Assembly: GCA_030748895.1 (NCBI GenBank)
Contig: JASMLC010000001.1
Location: 42,345 to 106,344 of the forward strand
Source: Candidatus Poseidoniia archaeon
GTDB taxonomy: Archaea; Thermoplasmatota; Poseidoniia; MGIII; CG-Epi1
DNA length: 64,000 bases
Direction of reading: 5' to 3'
Shown: piece by piece, positions 17,095 through 24,134 of the stretch
Position numbering within the stretch: the first letter of the stretch is position 1
Layout: each line of letters starts with the position of its first letter
Program-made: the position numbers and the translations under genes
Notes under the pieces: model-generated
The model's input: only the letters and a program-made list of their open reading frames with translations
Told to the model about the DNA's origin: nothing
Databases searched by the model: none

Positions 17095-17485
17095 GCATTT
17101 CTGCGACGGCGTCGACCGCCTTGCGGGCATACGGAAGCAGCCGCGGCTCGATGTGCTGCGGCTCCGCCCCGGGGCCGATGACGCCCATGCCGACCGGCTT
17201 TCCGGTTGCGAGTTGCAGGTCGAGCACGGCCTGCACGACCGCCTGCCCCATCGCGAGCCCGTGCTGCGTCTCGCCGCGCTCGATGATGCCGAGCAGCACC
17301 GCGCCGGCGATATCGTCGCGCGCCAGCAGCCGTTGCAGCGCCAGCGGACATTCCAGCGCGCCCGGCACCCACCGTTCGGCGACGACCTCGAGCCCCAGCT
17401 CGCCGGCGCGCTCGCCCGCTGCGACTGCCATGCGCGCGACCGCTTCGCGGTGGTAGCTGCCGCAGACCAGCGCGATGCGGCTCAG
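17078..17485 (-). CDS. ribH: Lumazine synthase RibH, probable CTG start
   Basis: Condenses the ribB product with the ribityl-aminopyrimidine to form lumazine, the penultimate step to riboflavin. Reading from a CTG at 17485 gives 135 residues starting LSRIALVCGSYHREAVARM, which matches the first strand and helix of the family, and the total length is typical. The first in-frame ATG (17431) would remove that strand and leave 117 residues. GIIERGETQH supplies the catalytic His. The CTG overlaps the ribE stop as CTGA, equivalent to the usual ATGA coupling. No ATG, GTG or TTG is available in frame between. It is the last gene of the rib operon. Confidence 0.85.
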   Translation of the reverse strand: MSRIALVCGSYHREAVARMAVAAGERAGELGLEVVAERWVPGALECPLALQRLLARDDIAGAVLLGIIERGETQHGLAMGQAVVQAVLDLQLATGKPVGMGVIGPGAEPQHIEPRLLPYARKAVDAVAEMLNFSA

Positions 17486-18093
17486 CGTGCCTCCATGATG
17501 CGCGTGACGGTTTCGACGGCGGCGCGCGTCAGCGCGTCAACCTCGACGTTGAGCCGATCGCCCGGCTGGCGCGCACCAATCGTGGTGCGCGCCAGCGTCT
17601 CGGGAATGATGTGAACGACGAATTCGCCTGAATCGGGCCGGGTGCGGCCGACAGTGAGCGAGATGCCGTCGAGCGCCACGAAGCCCTTCTCGAAGATGCA
17701 GGCCATTGCGTCGCGCCCGACGCGCAGCCGCAGGTCGTGGACGCCCGCATCGGTTTCGACCGCCACGACCTCGGCGACGGCCGCGACGTGCCCCGAGAGC
17801 AGGTGACCGCCCAGTTCGTCGCCCAGCTTCGCTGAGCGCTCCAGGTTCACCGCGCCGCCGTTGGCGAGCCGCTCGCCGAGCGTCGTACGGGAGAGCGTTT
17901 CGGCGACGACGTCGAACTCCAGTGTACCGTCGCCAATCGCACTGACTGTCAGGCAAACACCGTCGACCGCTACGCTTGCGCCGGTCGCGATGCCAGCGGC
18001 GAAGCGGGCGGGTGGTTCGACCGCGATGCGCTGCGCGCCGTCGCCCTCGACGGCGCGCAGCGTGCCGGTGGCGGTCACGATGCCGGTGAACAT
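17482..18093 (-). CDS. ribE: Riboflavin synthase, lumazine-binding (bacterial) type
   Basis: Dismutates two lumazines into riboflavin. The 203 residues carry the classical MFTGIV start and two homologous lumazine-binding barrels: GVCLTV with SRTTLG in the first half, and GISLTV with ARTTIG in the second. LGGHLLSGHVA is the conserved central stretch. This is the trimeric bacterial/eukaryotic form; most archaea use an unrelated riboflavin synthase. ATG 18093 is fixed by the MFTGIV motif, 2 bases after the ribL stop. It sits third in ribB-ribL-ribE-ribH. Confidence 0.96.
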   Translation of the reverse strand: MFTGIVTATGTLRAVEGDGAQRIAVEPPARFAAGIATGASVAVDGVCLTVSAIGDGTLEFDVVAETLSRTTLGERLANGGAVNLERSAKLGDELGGHLLSGHVAAVAEVVAVETDAGVHDLRLRVGRDAMACIFEKGFVALDGISLTVGRTRPDSGEFVVHIIPETLARTTIGARQPGDRLNVEVDALTRAAVETVTRIMEAR

Positions 18094-18094
18094 C

Positions 18095-18532
18095 CTACTC
18101 CTGTCTGAAGATGCGCAAGATGCGCGCCACGATTTTGCGCGTCCCCGCCAGGCCATGCTCGAGCTTCGGCAGCCGCACGACTTTGGCGACGTGGCCGCGC
18201 TCGGCCAGCTTTGCCTCCAGCGCCTTGGGCTCGAACAGCTCCTGGTCGTGCCCCAGCGCGATGATATGCGGCCTGATTTCCTCCACGATGATGCCGAGCA
18301 TGTCGCCCTCGCGCCCCACCACGGCGCGGTCGACCGGCTTCAGCGCTGCGACCATCTCGGCCCGGATTGCGGCTGGCACGACCGGCTCGCGCTTCATGCG
18401 CCGCACCGTCGCGTCGTTGGCGATAATCACCACCAGTTCGTCGCCCAGTTCGCGGGCGGCTCGCAGGAAATGAATGTGTCCGGGGTGTAGCAGGTCGAAG
18501 ACCCCGGTGGCTACTACGCGCTTGCGTCCCAC
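18095..18532 (-). CDS. ribL: Archaeal FAD synthetase RibL
   Basis: Nucleotidyltransferase that converts FMN and ATP to FAD in archaea. The 145 residues match the small cytidylyltransferase-like family: ATGVFDLLHPGHIHFL contains the HxGH active site, and the C-terminal KLEHGLAGTRKIVARIL has the position of the second nucleotide-binding motif, although the usual ISTS-type serines are replaced. Cysteines seen near the C terminus of methanogen RibL are absent. It overlaps ribB by 19 bases. A glycerol-3-phosphate cytidylyltransferase role is less likely given the riboflavin operon. Confidence 0.86.
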   Translation of the reverse strand: MGRKRVVATGVFDLLHPGHIHFLRAARELGDELVVIIANDATVRRMKREPVVPAAIRAEMVAALKPVDRAVVGREGDMLGIIVEEIRPHIIALGHDQELFEPKALEAKLAERGHVAKVVRLPKLEHGLAGTRKIVARILRIFRQE

Positions 18533-19218
18533 GCGGCAACAATTTCATGCCCCTCCAAAAAAGGATATCTCTCTGCTTCAGCCCATGCGGCTGCTGCCTC
18601 GGGCGGCAGCCGCCCCCCGTCGTCAGCGAGCATCTCGCACCCGAAGGCGACCGGCGGTAGCCCCGCCATTTCAGCCAGCGCGACCATCAGTTCGGTGTGC
18701 CCCTGCCGCCCCGCCAGCCCATCGGGGTGCGCGACGCAGACCGGCACGTGTCCGGGGGACCGGAACCGCTCGCCCAGCAATAGTTGCGCCGCGTCTAGCT
18801 CAAGGTTGGCGGCAGCCAGCTCGCCGAAGGCGGCGACGGTGCGCGCGCGGTCGCGGTCGGTGATGCCGGTGTAAGTATCACGCGCGTTCAGCCAGAGCGA
18901 GAACGACGAGCGGCTGTCGTACGGCAGGTCATCCGCACGCAGTGCGGCCAGCGCCGGGAAATCGGCGGCCGCCGAATCGAGCACAGCGTCCATGAACGGC
19001 AGTCCCAGCCGCTCCGCCGCGGAATGCGCAACGGCGATGAAGACCAGCCCCCCGCCGCGCTGTCGCAGCAGCCGCACTCGCTCTGGCGCCGCGTGCCGGG
19101 CGCCGAAGACGATGTCGGTCTCTCCCTCGCGCCCCGGGGCGTCGTAGAGCAGCAGCGGCTCGCCCGCCCGTAAGGCGGCTGCGGCAGCCTCGACTGGCTT
19201 CGCGATGGTAGCGTCCAC
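18514..19218 (-). CDS. ribB: 3,4-dihydroxy-2-butanone 4-phosphate synthase RibB
   Basis: Makes the four-carbon precursor of lumazine from ribulose 5-phosphate. It has 234 residues. Signature segments are YDAPGREGETDIVFGA near the N terminus (acidic metal ligands), NARDTYTGITDRDRA and FRSPGHVPVCVAHPDGLAGR, with QGHTELMVALAEMAG following. It is monofunctional, with no GTP cyclohydrolase II domain. It is the first gene of the operon, and GTTTAAGAT at 19237-19245 is a TATA-like box 19-27 bases upstream of the ATG. Confidence 0.94.
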   Translation of the reverse strand: MDATIAKPVEAAAAALRAGEPLLLYDAPGREGETDIVFGARHAAPERVRLLRQRGGGLVFIAVAHSAAERLGLPFMDAVLDSAAADFPALAALRADDLPYDSRSSFSLWLNARDTYTGITDRDRARTVAAFGELAAANLELDAAQLLLGERFRSPGHVPVCVAHPDGLAGRQGHTELMVALAEMAGLPPVAFGCEMLADDGGRLPPEAAAAWAEAERYPFLEGHEIVAAWDASA

Positions 19219-19278
19219 GCTGCGCGACCCGCGCGCTATCTTAAACGGTTGCGTAGCTACGCGAAAATACGTAATTAA

Positions 19279-21093
19279 CTAGTCGCTGAGGACCTTGAAC
19301 TTCGGTTTCTCATCCGTGACCGCCTTGAATTGGGGAGCGTCATCCTCGACCGGCTGGAAGACCGGTACATCCTCATCGACTGCCTTGAACGATGGCTCAT
19401 CCGCGACCGCCTTGAAGGTGGGGGCGTCGTCTTCGACCGGCGCGAAGGTTGGCAGGTCGGCTCCGCTTTCGCGCACCATCGGGGAGCCGGTGTCGACCGG
19501 CGTAAAGGAGGGCACACTGCCACCGATACCGTGCTCGAAGGCGGGCTCCTCGCCGTTGCCCTTGATTTCACGCATCGCAGCTACCGCGGCGTCCTTGACG
19601 TCCTTGACCGCGTCGTTGGTCAGTATCAGCAGCGCATCCATCACGCCGGAGGGCATCTCGAAGTCGATTGCCCGCGCCACGGCTCCCAGCGCCGTAGCGG
19701 CGGTGGCGCGCACGCGCTGGCTGCGGTTCGTGGTCTCTTCTACGTAGAGCCTTACCAGTTCATCGAGTTCGCCGGGCGGCAGTTCGGGAATCCGGGTCCA
19801 GAGCTCCTTCGCGGCGAGGTAATCGCCCGCCAGGACTGGCTTGAGCAGTGCCTTGACGGTGACCCCCTTTTCCGGCGCGGGTTGCTTGCGCGCACGTTTC
19901 ACCTTGCGCACCTTGCGCTTGCGAGCGGCGGACTTGCGCTTGCGTATCGATACCTTCTTGGGGGGGACGAGCTCCATCCCTTCCTCTCCCTGTTGCAAAT
20001 GCGCCTTGCGTCCAGTCAGCTCACGCACCTTGAAAACCTGGTTGTGCGGCATCTTGTCGTCGTGCTTGTCGAGTCCTGCATTGTGCCGGCGACTGGCAAT
20101 ATCCGCGCCGCTTTCGCTGTCGAGCCCCGGGGAGACCTCGAACTGAGGTCCCTCGTTGAGCATCACCACTCCCGGCCCCCCGTCGGGCTGCCCCGTCGGA
20201 GGGCTGATTGGCTGCGGGTCGAAGAAGGGCTCCCGCGCGAGCAGCGCCCGCAGGTTGCCGTTGTTGTAAGCGTCGAGTGCAATCGCATTACCGGTGACTA
20301 GCTTGAGCAGCTCGGGCGCATTTGCGCCGCGCACCAGCCGTTCGACCGCGTTGAGCAGCTCGGGCCGCTCCTTGGCTAGAGCGTGGAATTCGGGCGCCAT
20401 CGCCCGGACTTCGGCCAGCTTCTGCTCCAGCCCGGTGTCAAGGCTGGGGCCGGAGCCGGGTTGCGGGGCGGTTGCGCCGCCAATCGAAACGACGTTGGTG
20501 AAAGTCTCCTCGAGGAATTCCTGCGGCGTGTAGGGCATGCGGCCACCGCCCTGCTCACGCAAGTCGCCCTCCAGCGCCCGCTCGCCGAGCGCCAGCACAA
20601 ACATACAGCGCGGCAGGTCAAGGTAGCTGGCCATGAACTCAATCAGCTTCAGCAGCACCCCGGGAGCAGCCATATCGACGCCCTGCACCAGCACCACCAG
20701 CGGCGGCTGCGTCACCAGCCGGTCGAGCAGCTTGCTCATCGCAGCGTCGAACTCGCGCATCGCCTCCATGTGGGCGGTGCCGCGCGTCACGACGGCTAGC
20801 TGGTCCAGTCCCTCCATCAGCCGGTTGGTAATTTCGGTGACCGTGCTGTCGTGATCCGAGAAGTCCTGCAACTGGAGCAGTAGCTGCTGCGCCAGCGGGA
20901 CGCCGAGGTTCGGCTCCGACAGGTGTCGCCGCGCGTTGAATAAAAGCACCGCCAGCCCGCGCTCTTGCAGTCGCGGTTCGAGCTCAACCAGCAGCCGTTT
21001 GCGCTCGGCCGGAGAACCATTGTAGAGTGCAACTGAGGACGGTGGTTTGCTTGCACCGGCCAGCTCTTCGAGACGCTGAAGGGCTTCTTGCAT
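19279..21093 (-). CDS. KAP-like NTPase/HEAT protein with PxFxxV-repeat tail
   Basis: A 604-residue protein of unknown function. The N-terminal 300 residues resemble a degenerate KAP/AAA-type P-loop domain: VALYNGSPAERKRLL (residues 21-35) stands where a Walker A would be but lacks GKS/T, and PPLVVLVQGVD (130-140) stands at Walker B. A linker with a very basic patch (RKRKSAARKRKVRKVKRARK) leads to a helical segment near 425-515 that looks like two HEAT-type repeats. The last 75 residues hold seven copies of a short motif, PxFxxV, in an acidic background. It is divergent from tRNA-Leu and shares an A/T box with it. It might be a scaffold, with the tail recruiting a partner; this is inference. 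Confidence 0.55.
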   Translation of the reverse strand: MQEALQRLEELAGASKPPSSVALYNGSPAERKRLLVELEPRLQERGLAVLLFNARRHLSEPNLGVPLAQQLLLQLQDFSDHDSTVTEITNRLMEGLDQLAVVTRGTAHMEAMREFDAAMSKLLDRLVTQPPLVVLVQGVDMAAPGVLLKLIEFMASYLDLPRCMFVLALGERALEGDLREQGGGRMPYTPQEFLEETFTNVVSIGGATAPQPGSGPSLDTGLEQKLAEVRAMAPEFHALAKERPELLNAVERLVRGANAPELLKLVTGNAIALDAYNNGNLRALLAREPFFDPQPISPPTGQPDGGPGVVMLNEGPQFEVSPGLDSESGADIASRRHNAGLDKHDDKMPHNQVFKVRELTGRKAHLQQGEEGMELVPPKKVSIRKRKSAARKRKVRKVKRARKQPAPEKGVTVKALLKPVLAGDYLAAKELWTRIPELPPGELDELVRLYVEETTNRSQRVRATAATALGAVARAIDFEMPSGVMDALLILTNDAVKDVKDAAVAAMREIKGNGEEPAFEHGIGGSVPSFTPVDTGSPMVRESGADLPTFAPVEDDAPTFKAVADEPSFKAVDEDVPVFQPVEDDAPQFKAVTDEKPKFKVLSD

Positions 21094-21151
21094 ACAGAGT
21101 TTTGTCCTTGAGCAGAAAGCAGATTCCTGCTGCTGTCGCGGCAGTCACCAT

Positions 21152-21161
21152 CTATTTTAAA
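21152..21161. promoter_or_regulatory. A/T box upstream of tRNA-Leu and the divergent KAP-like gene
   Basis: TATTTTAAAG is 26-35 bases before the tRNA-Leu 5' end and near-palindromic. On the minus strand it would place a transcription start near 21126, giving the 604-residue protein gene a leader of about 30 bases. Confidence 0.5.
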
Positions 21162-21186
21162 GGTTCGGGAGGGGTGGAAACTGAGT

Positions 21187-21274
21187 GCGGGGGTCGCATA
21201 GCCTGGCCAATTGTGCCGGACTTAAGATCCGGTTCCTCAGGGATTCGTCGGTTCGAATCCGACCCCCCGCACCA
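21187..21274 (+). tRNA. tRNA-Leu (UAA), CCA encoded
   Basis: The cloverleaf can be folded by eye. The acceptor GCGGGGG pairs with CCCCCGC. The anticodon stem CCGGA/TCCGG encloses the loop CTTAAGA, giving anticodon TAA. A long variable arm typical of leucine tRNA follows, and the T arm has GGTTCGAATCC. The discriminator A is at 21271 and CCA is encoded at 21272-21274. No intron. Confidence 0.96.
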
Positions 21275-21289
21275 TCCTTTACCGTTCAG

Positions 21290-21664
21290 CTACGGCGCTG
21301 CGCTCGTCGCCAGTCGGTGCCGCCGTGCGGCGACACGCCGGTAGAGCCAGCGCAACAGCGGCATCACGCCGGGAAACCGCGAGAGCAGCCAGAGCGGCCA
21401 GCCCCACCAGATGTGGCGGCAGATTTCGACGAGCGCATCGGCGCCGCCGAGCACGCTGTCATCGGGGAGCAGCAACAACAACTCGTCCGGGGCGGCGGTC
21501 ATGTCCGCCGCCCCGTCGTTCCGGGCGAGCCGCTCGCGCACCCACTCTGCCTCCAGCTCCGCCAGTGAGAAGCCGGCGCGCTGCGCCAGCCCGCCCCAGC
21601 GGTCGGCGAGCCCGCGGCAGAAGCTGCACTCGCCGTCATACAGCAGCCACCCCGCTCCAGACAC
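21290..21664 (-). CDS. DCC-family thiol-disulfide oxidoreductase-like protein
   Basis: A 124-residue protein of the DUF393/DCC family, recognised from YDGECSFCRGL near the N terminus (the family's DxxCxxC-type redox motif) and the later GADALVEICRHIWWGWPLW stretch. It probably has a thioredoxin-like fold; substrate and partner are unknown. The start is GTG. The C-terminal WLYRRVAARRHRLA is basic. It is convergent with tRNA-Leu, ending 16 bases after it. Confidence 0.82.
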   Translation of the reverse strand: MSGAGWLLYDGECSFCRGLADRWGGLAQRAGFSLAELEAEWVRERLARNDGAADMTAAPDELLLLLPDDSVLGGADALVEICRHIWWGWPLWLLSRFPGVMPLLRWLYRRVAARRHRLATSAAP

Positions 21665-21750
21665 GGTGCGCCAGCCGGCGCAGCGTAAAAGCGCGTTGCG
21701 TCGCCCTGTGGGGTCGCCCGCACGGCGTTACGCAGCTTAAATATCGGTCG

Positions 21751-22476
21751 TCAGAAAGGTGGAATGGTCCAGTAGACCATCGCGAGCGCCAGGATGCCGG
21801 CGACGATACCGCCCCACGCGGCGCTGCTCCACGCCATGATTTTGGAGCCGTCGAACGGCGGGACTGGAATCATGTTGAATCCGCCCAGGATGATGTTGAT
21901 GATAACCAGAAAGCGCGCCAGCGCGCCGGCCCAGCCGAGTGGCCCGGCGGCGCCAGCCAGCAGCAGGTAGAACGGCAGCGCCGCCAGCGCCAGCGCGATG
22001 TTGGTGAGCGGTCCCACCGCAGCGATGTGGCCGTGCTGCCGCGGGGTGACGTGGCCGGCGACCATCACCGCGCCCGGCGCCGCAATCAGGAAGCCGAAGG
22101 CGCCCATCAGCAGCGCCAGCAGCAGCCCGTTGCGGTTGCCGCGGTATTCGGCCCAGCAGCCATATTTCTGCGCCATCCACTTGTGCGCCAGCTCGTGCAG
22201 CAGGAAGCCGGTCATCACCGCCGCGAAGGACATCAGCAGTTTCACTGCAAAAATCGAGAGATTCGCCAGCGCCGCGCCGAGTCCGCCGGCGAGTGCCAGC
22301 GCCAGCGCGACCGTCAGTATCGCCACCGACTCGGCAATCTGCGCCTTCTCGTAGTCGGAGAAGAGCATCCCGCCCGGCCGGCGGTTAACCTGTAGCGGCT
22401 CGCCCCAGCCGGCGGTAAACGGGGAATACTCGGCGCGGTAAGTCGCCTGCCGGCCCCGCGAGCGGTCGCTCCACAC
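21751..22476 (-). CDS. Site-2-protease-like membrane metalloprotease (M50)
   Basis: Intramembrane zinc protease of the M50 family. The zinc-binding HELAH lies in a membrane helix (FLLHELAHKWMAQKYG), and the third ligand is in NMIPVPPFDGSKI near the C terminus. About five or six membrane segments are visible. No PDZ or CBS domain is present. The start is uncertain: GTG 22476 has CCTTAAGAC 19-28 bases upstream as a TATA-like box, while ATG 22548 would add 24 basic residues; an internal ATG lies at 22368. The substrate is unknown. Confidence 0.82.
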   Translation of the reverse strand: MWSDRSRGRQATYRAEYSPFTAGWGEPLQVNRRPGGMLFSDYEKAQIAESVAILTVALALALAGGLGAALANLSIFAVKLLMSFAAVMTGFLLHELAHKWMAQKYGCWAEYRGNRNGLLLALLMGAFGFLIAAPGAVMVAGHVTPRQHGHIAAVGPLTNIALALAALPFYLLLAGAAGPLGWAGALARFLVIINIILGGFNMIPVPPFDGSKIMAWSSAAWGGIVAGILALAMVYWTIPPF

Positions 22477-22527
22477 GGCGCGCCACCCTGCCCCCGTCTT
22501 AAGGAATTTGGCCGGCGCGCGACGCAA

Positions 22528-22539
22528 GCGCTTAAGCGC
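22528..22539. promoter_or_regulatory. Palindrome GCGCTTAAGCGC, possible TATA element
   Basis: A perfect 12-base palindrome with an A/T core, 18-29 bases before the GTG at 22557. It may serve as the TATA element of the three-gene small membrane protein operon that starts there. Confidence 0.35.
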
Positions 22540-22556
22540 GCCAGCCATCGGCGCGC

Positions 22557-22784
22557 GTGGGCGAAGGTCAGGAGCAGCTGCGCACGCGCATCGCCGCGCT
22601 CGAGGCGCAGCTGGAGGAGCAGCAGGCGGTGCACGCTGCCGAGATGAAGCGCCTCAAGTCGGAGAACTACGCGGTGCTCGAGGCGTCGCAGACGCGCTAT
22701 CAGGGTGAGCTCGCTATCCAGCACGCCAACTTCGAGCGACAGATTGCGGAGCTGAAGGCGAAGCTCCGGGCGTTCGACGCGTGA
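22557..22784 (+). CDS. Small coiled-coil protein
   Basis: 75 residues, almost entirely heptad-like (TRIAALEAQLEEQ, AEMKRLKSENYAVLE, RQIAELKAKLRAF), so a parallel or antiparallel coiled coil is expected. There is no signal or membrane segment. The start is GTG. It overlaps the next gene by 4 bases (GTGA), which supports it as real and co-translated. Function unknown; it may associate with the membrane protein encoded next. Confidence 0.6.
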   Translation: MGEGQEQLRTRIAALEAQLEEQQAVHAAEMKRLKSENYAVLEASQTRYQGELAIQHANFERQIAELKAKLRAFDA

Positions 22785-23452
22785 GTTCTCCCTTCTGGGC
22801 CGCCAACCTGCTCGGGATGCTGGTGCTCTTCGCTCCAGCGTTCTGGCTTTTCCTGCGCACCATCGCCCCCGTCGAGGAGCAGCTGGAGGAGCGCAAGCTC
22901 TATCTGGCGTGCGGCGGCGGCGCCATTTTCGGGACGATTGCCGAGGTGCTGATGCTGCTGGGCGGCTTCGACCGGCGCTCACCCACCGTGGGCTACGCGT
23001 CGCTGATGATTGTCGCGCCGGCGCTGGTGATGCTGGTGCTCTGGCTCGGGCTGCGGCTACGCACTTTCCGCGACGCGCGCTACGCCGGCTACTACGCGGC
23101 CGGCTTCGGCCTCTTCTTCGGCGCGGCGCACGAGTTCTGGAAGCTGCTTGTGCTCGAGGCGGGGCAGCCCGACGGAGTGCTGCCGTTCCCCGGCGGGCTG
23201 CTCGACGCCTGGTTCGGACTGGCGGCGACGGTGCTGCTGGGCGGCATGGCGCTCTGGCTTATGCCGGCGCTCCAGCGTGACAGCGGCGTCCGCACCGCCG
23301 CCCGGCTGGCGCTGCTCTACCTCGCCCTCGGCTTCCTGCGCATCTCGGCCATTGAGCGACCCGAGCCGGCGATTGACGCGGCGACGGCGCTCGCCTTCGC
23401 GGCGGGCGCCGCGGCGCTCTACCAGCAGGGAGTCGCGAGGCTACCGACGTGA
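22781..23452 (+). CDS. Polytopic membrane protein, unknown
   Basis: A 223-residue integral membrane protein with about seven hydrophobic segments, the first at LLGMLVLFAPAFWLFL. The loops carry EEQLEERK and LRTFRDARYAG. AAGFGLFFGAAHEFWKLL suggests a helix with buried His and Glu, loosely like PrsW-type or other membrane enzymes, but I cannot assign a family. The GTG start overlaps the upstream coiled-coil gene, and its stop overlaps the GTG of the next gene (GTGA at 23449-23452), so three proteins are coupled. Confidence 0.65.
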   Translation: MSSPFWAANLLGMLVLFAPAFWLFLRTIAPVEEQLEERKLYLACGGGAIFGTIAEVLMLLGGFDRRSPTVGYASLMIVAPALVMLVLWLGLRLRTFRDARYAGYYAAGFGLFFGAAHEFWKLLVLEAGQPDGVLPFPGGLLDAWFGLAATVLLGGMALWLMPALQRDSGVRTAARLALLYLALGFLRISAIERPEPAIDAATALAFAAGAAALYQQGVARLPT

Positions 23453-23613
23453 TTTTCACCATCATGCTCGTCCTGCTGTTCGTCGGGCTCATCGCCGGGA
23501 TTTTCCTGTGGCAGAAGCTCTACAACCCCGGGGAGCTCTGCGCGGAGTGCTACCGCGTGCTCCCGCCGGACGCACGCGAATGCCCGTGGTGCGGCGAGTC
23601 GCGCGACGATTAA
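23449..23613 (+). CDS. Small membrane-anchored zinc-ribbon protein
   Basis: 54 residues: one N-terminal membrane helix (MLVLLFVGLIAGIFLW) followed by a zinc ribbon with CAEC and CPWC about 17 residues apart. Coupled by GTGA to the preceding membrane protein gene. Its stop TAA shares the palindrome TTAA (23610-23613) with the stop of the convergent gene. Short tail-anchored ribbons like this are common in archaea and largely uncharacterised; a role in assembling or regulating the neighbouring membrane protein is inference. Confidence 0.65.
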   Translation: MIFTIMLVLLFVGLIAGIFLWQKLYNPGELCAECYRVLPPDARECPWCGESRDD

Positions 23614-24134
23614 TTCCGTCTCGGCTCCAAGATAATCATCAGCGCCCAGCCGGTCACGCCGCCGGCGAGCAGCCCCGTGATTATCCGCCGCGGATTGGTT
23701 GACTCGTAGTTGGTCAGCAGCTGGATGGTGCCATCGAGCCCGATGGGCACCAGCGCCAGCAGCACCAGCGGCAGCGACAGCTCCGGGCGACGCCGCAAGG
23801 CGACGGTGAAGCCCAGCGCAAGGCCGGCGAAGATGCCGAGGTCGCGCGTGCAGAACGGCATCTGGTTGCCTGCGTAGGCGTAGGAGCGGCTCGAAATCTG
23901 GTGGCAGTTTGCGTCGCCCAGCCAGTAGACCACCGCGGCGATGGGGTTCATCGCGTCAATCGTCTCGCGGTTATCGACGCGCCCGACGTAGCCCGACAGG
24001 TCCCCGGTCGCCCCCGGCTCGAGCAGCAGCGGCCCGCCTGCGACCAGTAGCACCCAGCCCCAGAGCAGCGCCAGCGCCACCTGTTCGCGGCGTGAAAGCG
24101 CGGTGACGAAGCGCGCCACTTGCGAAGCGGTCAC
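23610..24134 (-). CDS. DUF2085 membrane protein
   Basis: A 174-residue membrane protein with about four or five helices. The conserved cysteine/histidine pattern of DUF2085 is clear: CHQISSRSY, then GNQMPFCTRDLGIFAGL, and later PIGLDGTIQLL with STNPRRIITGLLAG. Function unknown; the paired Cys and His in exterior loops suggest metal or redox binding, which is inference. Its start overlaps the end of the zinc-ribbon/TM gene at 24131 by 4 bases, so the two are co-transcribed. Confidence 0.85.
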   Translation of the reverse strand: MTASQVARFVTALSRREQVALALLWGWVLLVAGGPLLLEPGATGDLSGYVGRVDNRETIDAMNPIAAVVYWLGDANCHQISSRSYAYAGNQMPFCTRDLGIFAGLALGFTVALRRRPELSLPLVLLALVPIGLDGTIQLLTNYESTNPRRIITGLLAGGVTGWALMIILEPRRN

